Of a stretch of DNA of 64,000 nucleotides, positions 43,134-54,300 are shown in pieces. The DNA lies in the NCBI GenBank assembly GCA_003116995.1, contig BDSL01000051.1, positions 372,001-436,000 of the forward strand, written 5' to 3'. The DNA comes from Yamagishiella unicocca (lineage: Eukaryota; Chlorophyta; Chlorophyceae; Chlamydomonadales; Volvocaceae). Numbering within the stretch: position 1 is the stretch's first letter; the number at the start of each line of letters is the position of its first letter. The notes under the pieces are model-generated. The model was given only the letters and a program-made list of their open reading frames with translations, ran no database searches and was not told where the DNA came from. A program made the position numbers and the translations under genes.

Positions 43134-43154
43134 GTAACTGTTACCGTGGGTTCC
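43134..43154 (+). repeat. short dispersed motif, copy 3 (intergenic)
   Basis: The + strand reads GTAACTGTTACCGTGGGTTC, one substitution from the - strand copy at 39,002-39,022, so it is in opposite orientation. The central GTAACTGTTAC is a near-palindrome. Confidence 0.65.
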
Positions 43155-44800
43155 ATGTGGTACGGCACTTGCCACTCTAGGGCTATATATGGTGGTAGCG
43201 GTAGTACTCGTAGCCAACTTGCAGTTCGGACCATGGCGTGCATCGCACGATTCCTTCGAGTTCAGCGAAACCACACCATGTCTCCATGCACGCTGCAACA
43301 CATCGCGCACTCTTAACAAGTATCGAATGGAGTGTATCCCTCAAACAGTCACAGGCGATCACCAGAGTTTGGATTCCAGCAACCGACAGCTCGGACACTG
43401 GGCCAAATGGGATCCAACTCATCGTTAACGGCCGTCCGGTGCAGCCTGCTCGCAACCCGACCTCAGGCGACAAGGAAAGCTCGCCGGCTATGTCAGACCC
43501 CGGTGGCATAGCCATAACCGCGGGGCGACCACGCAGAGGGACCCCAAGATGCTATTATGATCACATTTGTGTTCGGTAGAAGGGCGTATGAAGGGCTGGT
43601 GTCAACGTGCAACATGGCGCCCGTACACGGTGGCCCTGTCACCAACAAGCCGGGCACCATTAAACGAGGCATGCGTCCCTGATGAGCAGGGTGCCGGGCA
43701 CGGACGACGTCGTCCAAAATAATTGGGGAATCGTAGATGTATTGAGGGCATGCCCAGGCACAGTCGGCTGTCTACTCACTAATCCCGCGGCCCAATACAG
43801 ACAGCATCTTGTACCGGTCTCTGCTCCTACACCCAGCATACCGGAGATTGCAACGCTCAGCAGCATTCCCAGCCCTAACGGCTCGCACACTAGGAACCCT
43901 CGTATCAGCTCGCGCGCTCAGCTACGTACAGCGGATCGACCCCAACTCGGCCCTTGGACGAGAACAACCCGCACATACACAAGCGCTTCGCACGCACTCT
44001 TCCATGGAAACGAGCGCACTGCGAAAAGATCGAATGCCATAAAATGCAGGGCGTCGATCTTTTTTCCCATGTCAACCAGTCAAGCCGTGGAGGCGTTCGG
44101 GCTTCAAGTTGTAACGACGACCAGCAGGGGCATGGAAGGACAGTCTGGTCTAAATCCCTGTCCGTCGACGTACAACACCCGTTATAACCACTTACTGAGC
44201 CGTTATCCAACTGACCGATTTCGAGGCTAACTACGGGCTGGTTGCAGTAGGCAAAAGATGAGCGTCGTGCGCCGTCGCCGGCTGGGGCGTGTCTGAAGCC
44301 TAACAACCTCCCATCGGTCAACAACGCACGTGGCATAAGAACAATCCCGTAATGACCTCAACTGCTAATTGGAACCTCGCTTTCTCCAGTCGCAACGAGC
44401 TCCGGGGCCACCCCTCTCGATCTCTCCCATGCAATTCGAGCTTGCTTGACATCAAGGTCTTGCGCATACATCCAGACATGACCCACCGAACAAGAAACTG
44501 CAAGCTGCCGAAAGCTGCAAGTACGAAGTTGCGTCTTGAAGTGCAAGAGCCTTTGGTGCAAACACCGGCAGTTCAAATCATCACAAATTGGCCACTACGG
44601 TGCCTTGGGTCACACTAATTGCCATCCTCGGCTTGCCGACATCCCAATCGACAGCATGACTTATGTGGCAAGACCCAGGATGAATACAACACGGCATTGT
44701 GTTCATACCGCGCACATTATGGCATGTGTTGGATGGAATCATCGCTTTAGGCCAGACCGCTAAAGCGAGTGGATATGTGTTATGGCTACTATAATCATCG

Positions 44801-44871
44801 GATGCCTCCAATACAAACAACAAAACCACACGACGCGATGCCTCCAATACAAACAACAAAACCACACGACG
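44801..44871. repeat. 36-base tandem duplication
   Basis: Two head-to-tail copies starting at 44801 and 44837 (GATGCCTCCAATACAAACAA and onward), identical over about 35 bases. Non-coding. Confidence 0.93.
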
Positions 44872-45038
44872 AACATATGCAGATACATGGTGCTACAAGT
44901 ATGATCGCTCGCTCAGAGGACGCGGACCGCCCGAGGCTGCCCGAGGGGTGCGGATTGCTGTCGACAGGATTCATGCCGACAGAAATTTCGAAAACGCTCA
45001 GCGCAACCAGTACTACCCCGCAATTCACTTGAATGCAA

Positions 45039-45620
45039 CTAATCCACGGGCCCCTGCTCTTCGATCTCCGACAAGTATGTGCCACTGCGACCCGGCGGCT
45101 GTTGGATGCTGCCCGGCCGGAGGGCATTAGGTGGCGATGCGGCGGAGGGCGGCCGTGCTCGCAAGGTTCCCGGCCCGCTCTTGAGCAACGACCCATGACC
45201 CATCGTGGACGAAGTGGCTGGCGCGGCATCGTGCTTGGGAGTGCCGCCACCCGGCACTGACGTGAATGAAGATGCGCCGTGCGGAGGACTGGCGACGGGT
45301 GTGGAGGTCGAGTCCTTCGTCGGTGCATATGCGGAGAATGATGACGCGGCGCGGCTATAGGCCAGCGACGCCCCAGGCGCGGCAGATGGATTGGTGACCA
45401 CCGATGACCTCCGGCTCTTCCCACTGCCGGCGGTGAAGCCAGCGGCGTCAGGACCGCAGCGGGAAATCGCTACAGGGGAGCCCACGACCTCGCAGCCTGC
45501 ATGCACATCGCAGAGTGCTGAGTCAGGGCCCGGCTCGGCCGCTGTAGTATAGAGCTGGGGACGAGGGTTGGCGTCAAACTGCACCAGGCGCTTTTTCCGG
45601 GCTTGCCGTGTGGTGTGGCG
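45039..45620 (-). CDS. probable terminal exon of the channel/coiled-coil gene
   Basis: On the - strand a good acceptor (CTCCTGCAG) opens a 193-codon frame at 45620 ending in a stop at 45039. It starts with basic sequence (RHTTRQARKKRLVQFDANPR) and becomes Ser/Ala/Pro-rich, ending in YLSEIEEQGPVD. The style matches the tail of the CNG gene, and the frame is much longer and better mixed than random shadows. It enters in phase 0, whereas the preceding candidate exon (46466-45790) leaves in phase 1. Either a very small exon lies between them (for example the 11 bases GTGGAATTCAG near 45,745) or the two are separate transcripts. Confidence 0.45.
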   Translation of the reverse strand, partial: RHTTRQARKKRLVQFDANPRPQLYTTAAEPGPDSALCDVHAGCEVVGSPVAISRCGPDAAGFTAGSGKSRRSSVVTNPSAAPGASLAYSRAASSFSAYAPTKDSTSTPVASPPHGASSFTSVPGGGTPKHDAAPATSSTMGHGSLLKSGPGTLRARPPSAASPPNALRPGSIQQPPGRSGTYLSEIEEQGPVD

Positions 45621-45781
45621 CTGCAGGAGCGCGGATCACTAACACGGTAATGCCACTAGCAACAGGCCCCCTGGAACCATTTATCTCCCACTGTCATCAT
45701 TGCACTGCCGAAACTCCAGCGCGGCACGACTCACGGACAGAACACCTGAATTCCACCTGAACGCAACGACTCCTCAGCCCG

Positions 45782-47883
45782 TCACCTACCTCCATGCATC
45801 CTGGACCAATTGTTGGCGGCAGCGAGATCCTGCTGGTGCTTCCCACCTCCCCCTCCTCCTAGGAAGTCGCCTCCCACATGCATGCCAGTTGCACTGCTGT
45901 ACGTGCCCGGGCGCGTCAATGACGATGGCTGTCCGCTCATGGTTCGCTTGTCGACACTAGCGCTGCGCTCCAGGAGGCCGTGGCTGCTGTTGGCGGCGAC
46001 GGCCATGGATGGCTGCGACAGCCCCAAGAAGTCGTTACCCGCTCGACCGTATCCATGCTGTCCCTCGATCCGGGTGACTGCGGCGTCAGTATCGTCCAAC
46101 CTTTCGCCCAGCTTTCCAACCTGCGGTGCGATGGATGCCCACGCGCGGTCGAAGGGAGTGTACAGTTGTGCTCCTTTCAACTCAGCACCTTCACCATCCC
46201 TTGCCTCACCCCTCCCCAGCATGCGTTGTTGCGACCCACCCCGCCTTCGGCCACCCGACCGCACCTTGGAGGTGAGCTCGGCTAGCGTCCCCGCCAGCAC
46301 CACAACCATCGCATGCACCTCGCGGTTGAGGACCTGCTGCGCCACCAGTTCGTCCTGCCGCATGGCAGCTTCCGCCAGGCCGCGTGCCGCGTCGACCTGC
46401 CATTGAGCCAGCTCCACCTCCCGGCGTTCCAGCTCGGCTTCTCTACGTGCCAGGTCCGCCTCCCGCCTACACACACGGAGTGCCATACTTGCTCACTCTG
46501 CAGCTTTCACCCTCAGTGAGGCGCCTGAACATATATACGGAACACCAGCCTTCTAACCCTATATTCATTACGGAACCAGTCGTCTGAACCTATACTCAAG
46601 AGGTTACTGGAGAGGTAACTGCAGCAGGAGTACCCGTCGGCTGTGCAAGGGCGCATTCGCAAGGAAATGTGCGGAGGAGGTACAGGAGATGGAGCAGGAG
46701 GACGAGAGCGTGCCCCTAGCAGGTGCGCATCAAGCGTCTCCGCACCCGCCATATATAGATAGCTACGACAGGTCGTGCTTTGTATCGTGACGTCCTGGTG
46801 ACGTCACGTCGTCCTTGGTGACACCATGCCAAGGACAGGAAGGACCCACCTGGAGGCCGGTTGGACTGCGCTGCGCGCCGTGTATCCCGAATAAACAGCA
46901 TCTCACAGCAGCCGCCTGGCCTCTGCCACATGGCGAATTTGGCGTATGCCCCCCCCCACGCGAGGGTCGGCGCCCACAATAGACTTTTCCTATTGGATGC
47001 CATAATCGGTGGGAGGTGCGTCATAGCTGCTTCGCTTTTTGTGTTCTGCAAGGCCAAGCTATGGCTCCTATCTAGACGCGCTGTCAGGACTCCAGCTGTG
47101 GGGTGTGTGCCGGTCTCTGAACGGCGACATACCTGCTGATCTCCGCCTCCATTTTCTGCAGCTCAGCCGCCGGCCAAGGACTGCTGTGGGTCTGACCGCC
47201 ACCTCCTCCGGTCGGAGCAGGAAGGACTAAGCGCGGTGGCTGGGTGCCAGCGGCTGAGTGCCGCTGGTGCCGACGGGCCTTGGCATGGGACGGCCTGGCT
47301 GCACGAATCCACTCCATAGGCCTGCCGTCGGCATCCTCATCGCTAGCGCGCGCACCCAGTTCCTCACGCCGGGAGTCCTGCTCGTCTCCTCCAGCTTCCC
47401 ACATGGGGTCGTCAGAGCTCCTCTGATGCACACTGCGGCTTTGCCGCAAGCGGGCAGCCCGATCACCGAAACCATTGCCGCCTGCAACGGTGTCAGTAGA
47501 AGCAACATCCAATTGAAAATCCACACGGCCAGGCAAGACAGACAGCCACACAAGACTCGTGTTGTCGTTGGGCAATGTCTGATGGGAACCAGCCAAAAAA
47601 CTAGCATTGCTAGGCGCGTTTTTTATTTTCTTTTGCTTACCGGTCCCGTTGCCCTCAAGAAACCTACAAGGCCCCATTCCTGCAGCAACTGGTATTCTCC
47701 TCGCACTCACTGTTCCGGTGTCCAATGCTGACGCAAGTAGCGCTCCCGCCACCTTCCTCGTATCCAGGTGGCGCAAGCGCCGCCAGCTCGACGCTTGAGG
47801 TGTGTTTGATGGTGCGATTCGAGCCTTCCAGGTTGCTGTGGTAGGATCCATCAGCACCACCAACGCCCTCCATGCCGTTGCTC
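45782..47883 (-). CDS. coiled-coil exons, probably distal tail of the CNG channel gene
   Basis: Three - strand exons with matching phases: 47883-47753 (starts phase 2), 47481-47133 and 46466-45790. The second ends in AELQKMEAEIS and splices through an AG|G arginine codon to RREADLARREAELERREVEL and onward, a Glu/Arg-rich coiled coil that crosses the junction. Such continuity strongly supports the splice. After the coiled coil comes RTM-, Ser- and Gly-rich sequence (FLGGGGGGKHQQDLAAANNW). The first exon accepts exactly the phase left by the donor at 48710 of the large exon upstream, so I infer one transcript. If the GTAGGT donor at 45790/45789 is not used, the frame stops at 45782-45784. No independent start codon with good context was seen, which also argues for continuation. 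The coiled coil may drive subunit assembly, as in animal CNG channels. Confidence 0.55.
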
Positions 47884-48705
47884 CTGAAACCGGCCGGGAG
47901 TCCAAGGAAGGCAACCGGCAAAGCGCATAGGGCGAGCGATACGTGAGCGGATATTTCGCTACACCTAGAGGGGGAGGCCCGCAGTCCCTTATCCCAAGCT
48001 TGTGCCGCCTTCCGTACAGCCGTATCATCCCCAGCCGTACTCCGCCAGGCATATCCGCGGACCAACTGTCGGTTCAGTCTCTTTCACCGCGTCGCCTCGG
48101 ATTCTTCATTGCTTTAGTCCCTGTTCATCCGTTTCGCTGCCGTACACACGTCCTGACGGCCTCCCGAATGCTTCGCGATGACGGACGTCGCCAACCGCTC
48201 TAGGTCCTGGCCAGGTCGGTCTCACGGCCGCTTTCGTGATATAGAAGTGTATGCTTGTTTTTCGGCTGTGGGCTTGCGGTTGCTGTTGTTGGTGTCGCCA
48301 CGGTTTCTCAATAGCCACAGCGGCGCGGTTCGCGCCACGCGCTGGAAACGGACGCTTACCGGTCAAGGTCGGTCAAGTATCTCGTCTATAAGGTAACGGT
48401 CTATATGCGGGCTGGGACGGGGCCGGGCTTCGACGCGTCTCGTCCCACCGTGTCCAGCCCACAACCCAAGTTTTCCCATCAGTGCCCCAAGTCCTAACCC
48501 AAACTTGTTTCTTATTTTTATCTTTCCTCTAGCACGACGTCTATGGGCCGCGTCCACAGGTTTCCCGATAGTCAACCAAGGTTCTCCGGCGTGAACACTC
48601 GAACGCGTGCCCAAATTAGTTCCGCCGGCTACTTTCTGTCCTCCCTCTCCTATGTCATGCAACCGAGTCTTCTCGCCAACCCCACCCGACATCACACCGT
48701 TGACC

Positions 48706-51164
48706 TCACCTCCGCGCGATGACCCTCCCGCCTAGCAGTGCCACCAGGCTGGCAGGGAACATCGACTGGCCGTGCGGTGCGCGCCCAGGGTTGCCATCAG
48801 GCCCGATACGCAAGGCGTTGGGGCTTTGAAGGTCCGCCTCCGCGCGCCTGGTGGCAGCCGACTTCATAACGCACACCGGCCCTTGCGCACTTGGATGGTG
48901 GGTCGTCCAGTCAGCACCCTTCACCTGCAAACCGGCAGTGTTCCTCCCGCCCAGAGAGGGTCTCTCTGACTCCGGGTTCGCTGCACCAGCCTGCGTGACG
49001 GGTGAGGAGGGACCTCCTCGGGCAGCTATCTGCTGTGTGTCATCGTCAGGGTGCACGGTGTTGTGCGCTGCACGCATTGCCGGCATGGCGGGCCGCAGGC
49101 CACCAGGGCCCTGCACCTCTGACACGACAACACGCGCGGTGACCCCATTCGCGGCTGTGATGCTGGTGGCAGTTGCCGCCAGAGCCGTGGTAAGGGTCTG
49201 CTGGTGGTGCAACGTCCTGATGCGGCTCTGCATGGAGACCCCCTCTGATGGGGGAACACCCGGCTGCTGGCTGCAACCGTTTAGGCTGCCGGGAAGAGGG
49301 CTGGCAGGGACGTTCTCCGTCCCGCCAGTCGAAGACCTGGCAGGCGCCAGCCACTCGACCTCCTCTGGCACCCGCCCGGCATGGAGCGCATGGCGGCTTT
49401 TGGGAGAGTACAATGGCAAGTCCCGGGATCTGGGGCCGTTGTGTCCCCCATCGGCGTCCGCATGTATGCCGCTGTACACCGCGTGCGTCCCTGCCGTGGT
49501 GGTCCTCACGCCTGAGGGCCCCTGTGCATCCGGACCAGCCACCTGAGAGCTGAAGTCAATGGCACTCATGCTCGCGGCGGTGGCCGCTAGTGCAGAGGCG
49601 AAGGTGGAGGGGGATTGCTGATGGTGCAACGCCCTGTTTCGGCCCAGAGGTGAGCCTCCATCAGACAGACGGCATCCGAAACCGCTGAGTCTGCCGCCAG
49701 TTAGGCTGCTGCGCCCAGTTTCGGGCGCTTCGGAACATGGCACCGATGCCACGGCAGCGGTGGCAGACGCCTGCAGGGCCGACCGCCGTGCCTCGCGGCT
49801 CGTGGAACCCAAAGATGAGTACTGCTGCGCATGCATGTTCACGTCGGTTCCAGAGCTCCTGCGGCCACTTGCCTGTGAGGCCGCTGAGACTGCTGTGTTC
49901 CTCGCCAACAGCAACAGCGGCTCTAGCGGCTGACCCTCCTCAACATGAGAGATGGACATCTGGGGATTAAGGAGGCCCCCCCCGTTCCAAGCAGCGCCAT
50001 CGGATCGCCCACCATGGCCATGGCCTCCTGCCCCGCCATGTGCTGGGGTTGCCTTTGCCAAAGTCCCCACTACCGGCCGCAGCTTGGAGGCAGTGGTATG
50101 CTTTACGTACGGAGAAATGGAGTGCTCAATGCCCTCTGACACTGGGCCCGGACCTGGGCCTCTGCCTGGCGCTGCAACCTTGTCCCAGCCAGACCCGATA
50201 TCTGTCCCAGGAGCAGTGGTGTCCAGCGCGGTGGCGAGGGCGGTGGCGGCATGTGGCTGGGTGAATGCGGGCTCCTGGAAGCGCTCAACAGCGTCCAACT
50301 GCGTGTTGGATTCAGCGCGGCCTGCGGATGGCTTGCTGGGCATGTCCTCCGCCACGTTGCACGCACTGTCGGGCGTCTGGCTCCGGACCAGCACCGGGGC
50401 CAGCTCGTTGGACTTCGACGTGCGTGCAAGCTTTGACGATTCACGTGGCGTGCCCAGCCTCGCGCCCACCACTGGTGAGCCCTGCACTGTGGCTGCGGTG
50501 CTGCATTCCGCATCGGCGGCTGTGCAGATTGGGCCAGGCGGTCCTTCGTCAGTACAGGCACTCCTGCTACGGCGCCTGTTCACTGTGACGCGGCCTGAGT
50601 GGCTGCCTGCAAGTTGCCCGCCACTACCGTTGACCTGTATGCTGCGACGCAAGGTTGGTGTAGCGCCTTCAGGAGCTGAAGCATTGGGGTCATCCCTGGA
50701 GTCATCCGTTATCAGATCGGCCCCCGCCTGAGCGGTTACTGCCGGCCTGCCCGAGGGTACGGAAGGCGCTGAACCAGCCTGCGAGATGCTACTGTTCGCG
50801 CGGCATTGGAAGAGGAGGCCCCGGGCCGATTCCTCTGTACCGATGCTGCTGTAGTTGTCATGGCTGCTGTGGCTGCTACAGCTGCCTCGGCCATCCCGTG
50901 CGGCGTCCGAGGAAACAGTGTGGGGGCGCAGGGCGTCCAAGACCTCGGACGCAGTGTGCTCGGTGCTGCCATGAGGCCGCTTGCCGACATTCCCAACAGA
51001 ACCCGTTCCCGCCACCCAGCTGGCTGGCTCCCGCCGCACGCCTGCCTTGCTTCTGATCATCTCCAGCGCGAGGGCTATCGCGCCCTGCTCATCGTCCACA
51101 GCAAGCAGCAGCGTGGCTTCAGGCTGCTCCGCTGCTTTCATTTGCTCCAATGCGCGATCTGCTG
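48706..51164 (-). CDS. large low-complexity exon, probable C-terminal tail of the CNG channel
   Basis: One frame is open on the - strand for more than 800 codons, to a stop at 48706-48708. The likely acceptor is GCCAGCAG just right of 51164. It begins with ordered helical sequence (RALEQMKAAEQPEATLLLAV and DDEQGAIALALEMI) and becomes Ser/Thr/Ala/Gly-rich. An internally repeated module, (R)xLHHQQ(S/T)..T.A.ALAATA.S, appears twice, near 49,620 and 49,200. The stop overlaps a good donor (CGGAG|GTGAGG at 48710/48709) whose phase fits the exon at 47883, so the stop is probably spliced out, though a shorter isoform ending here is possible. It follows the cyclic-nucleotide-binding domain exons on the same strand. 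The linking junction (donor near 51377, weak GTGCCT) is the least certain part of the model. Confidence 0.6.
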
Positions 51165-51376
51165 GCACAAGCACGCGGTGACATGCGCAGGCAAGGCACA
51201 ACCGCTGAGGTGGGGTACCGAAGTGCTGGTGCGTATCTTCGAGGGTGAGGGTGGGCCGGCTTACTCGCATGGTACACCGAGTTGGTTTGCAAGTTCGGCT
51301 TGCCATGGCCCCCAAACACCCAGTCCGGCAGCTTCACCCGGTGAGAGCACCCAACACTGCGACCCGAGTCATTAGG

Positions 51377-54300
51377 CACTCGGCCCCCCAACTCGCGGTC
51401 GATTGTCCGGTTCCGTGTATTCCCCCAGTCCCCAGACATCCGATGCCCGAGCCGCGCCCGCCCTTATTCGCGTGATACACTGGTGTCGCGCACTGCTCCC
51501 GCTCGCACCCGTGGCAAAACGGGTGATGGCTCTCCGCCGGTCTCGCCTCTGTTCCTCGTGCTCACGGTTCTGTTCCGCATCCTCCTTAGCGTCGTTGTCG
51601 CTGTCCGATCCACTCCCGGCACGGCCCGCAATCTGCAGCTGATGCAGCCGCTCGCGCGCCGCCGCCTGCAGCCGGTGCGCGCTGTCGGGAAACGCCTTCA
51701 TCAGCATCTGGCCAACGAAACGCGGCAGGGCAAACGCAAAAGTCAGCCAACACCGCCATCAGGCGCCACTAACAAGGTCTCCGTCCAGGTGGCATGAACA
51801 GCAGCAGCAACGGCAACAATCGCATGTAGCCTAACCTAACACTGTGCTGTGCTGTTTCGAGTTGTTTGGGGTGGATTGTTTTCAGCTGGCCTCCCAAAGC
51901 AGACACTTGAGGACACCAAACGCCTGGAAAGCCAAATGCCATGTGGGCCACTCCTGGCCGGTGTGGTCTCCCACCGGAAGCTTATCCACAGCCAAGCATG
52001 CCAATACAGTGCTGTGTGTTGTGCCCCGTCCCACCTTCAAGTCGAACAAGTTCAGGATGGCCAGGTCTAGGTTGCTCAGCGCAACACACTTGGCGGTACG
52101 GCGCGCCTGGAGCCAGGGGTGAATGCGTGGCAGCAAGCGTTGGATGCACGAATCATGTGCCAATGTGCAGCCCCACCCCATGGTGCAGGAGCAGTTCCAG
52201 CAGCACCACGGCAAAAATACAATGTGCAGCAGGCCCATGACGGCTGAATGCTGTACTTGCCTGGGTCAGCAGCGCGATCTCGCCAAAGAAGTCCCCGGCC
52301 TGCAAGAACAGCACCGTGCGGCAGGCCAACACCCACGGTGTTTATAAGGTACAAGCTCAGAGGAGCAGTGGGGAGCCTACCAATTGTTAGTATGGCACTG
52401 CCGCCAATGTCACCACGCAGCCAGCAGCACCTTGCGGGTACAACACATGCGCCGTGGCAAGGTGGTGCTTAGTGCATTGACGATGGAGCCAGCACTCGTA
52501 CCTGCAGCAGGCTCATGACCTCGTTGTTCTTGCTGACCACCGCCACACAGCCGGACCGGATAATGTACATCTCGTGGCCCAGGTCACCCTGCACGGCAAG
52601 TGGATCAGTACGAGCCGACACCGTTTTCATGCCTTTGGCTGGAGGGCCTGGATGGACAAGCCGAATGGGGCTGTCGAGCAGGCATATGCGCATGTCAGGT
52701 GGAGGTGCTGAGATCCATGACGCTGCTCACGGGGGCCGGCAGCAGGCATGAACGCGGTGGCAGGCCGTGAAGTGGGCCCACAAAGCGGGGACACATGCGG
52801 ATGCCGAACAGTCCGAATCCAGGCCTGACGCACCCCATCGCACCTGTCGGAAGATGATCTCCCGGGGTGTGAACGTCACAATCTTCATCCGCATACCCAG
52901 CGACCTGATGAACGCCGGCTCACAGTCCTGCACGACACACAGACCCCGTAAGGCGCAGAAGGCCAGCCTCAGGGCAGAGAAAGACCGGCGGAAGACAAAG
53001 GTGAGACAAAGGAAAACAGGCATGCGGCGAGGCTCATGGCGGGGTAGAATTCCGGCGCATCTGGGAGTCGGAGATTCCTAAAGCCTCGGCTTCATGTGAA
53101 TGTCAGGCCATACCGGCGGTGGCCCGCTATGAAGGGTCCACACCGGCCGTGCGTATACCTTGAAGAGGTATATCCGCTTGAGTGTATCGCTGTGTAAGAA
53201 CATGTGCAGGTCTTCATTGATGCCCTGAGTTGGATATTAGCCAGGAGGGCGGCCGGGAGCAGGGGTTCATGTCGCGCGCCAAAGCATTGCACGTGGGTAA
53301 GATATGCTCAGGGCAAGGCACGAGGCTAACGAGTGCAGAGGGAGCATGCCGCCAAGGCCAGGCAACTTGACGGAAACCTCCGGCTAGAAGCTGCGCAAGA
53401 CTGTTCGGAATGGGAGATCGCAAACGCAACGATGGCAGCAATGTCATGGAACCCTGCTGTGGACCCGCAGATGCATTTCTAACCCTTCCTTGTTGGCCCC
53501 ACCGGCCACACCTTCGTTAACTCCGAGAGGAACCCCAAGCCTTCAGATCCTGGGTGGCTAAAAGCCATTATATAGTCGTAGAAAGCCTGAGAGAAAGTGG
53601 ATGGGAGAATGGGAGCCAAACAGTTTAGGATAGGTATCCTTGGCAAGATGTTGCTGTGACAGACGGAAACAGCTGCCAAGTGTCTGAAGAGGGTGACTCT
53701 TCCTAGGTTTCAAGGGTTTGACGTTCGAGGGGTGGAATGATAGCATCCATCACCATTTCCGCCCTTCTTCTTCCGGTACCTCACCTGCACCCGCTCCCTA
53801 TGGCTTTCAGGTACCCGCATATACCGGAGCGCGTCCTGAGTCATGTCTAGCTTTTGTCTGTGGAAGACAGGGGACGGGGAGACAGGTCATAAGGATGCGT
53901 GCGGAGTGCGGAGGCCCGCGCCTGGCGGCCGGTGGCAACATGTTGATACCTATCGGGCGCCACGGCAGGAAGATGGCAGGCAGTCCGCTCATCACTAGCT
54001 ACTGGCAGATATGACGGACAAAACGCCTCAGGCGACTCACCCCCCACTCCCCCAAGCCACTTCAGGCGCCCTTGCAGCGTTAGCTTCAGGTACCCCAAAC
54101 AAACACGCACAAGAACGCAGAAGGTGCGATGCGAAGCTATGGCATGCTGACGTGTCTCATACCGTCAGTGCAAACGCTGCTTCCCTTCGCAGCTTCAGCG
54201 CAAGCGTTGCTCCCACCCGATCCTCCCCAGCCTCCCGCCATGAGCTAGGCTCCCATGTACCTGAATCGGACCGCCACGGTATTCATGTTGGCGACGAGCA

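Larger units (their letters stand above)
41376..45038. other. no assigned gene; upstream of chitobiase
   Basis: Presumed promoter of the - strand chitobiase gene lies at the left end. The remainder has short frames only, a third copy of the dispersed motif and a 36-base tandem duplication, listed separately. Nothing on either strand resembles a known domain. Confidence 0.4.

Noticed and set aside
48851..50731. Two long + strand open frames (231 and 259 codons)
   Set aside because: Antisense shadows of the large channel-tail exon; the sense frame is longer and fits the splice chain.
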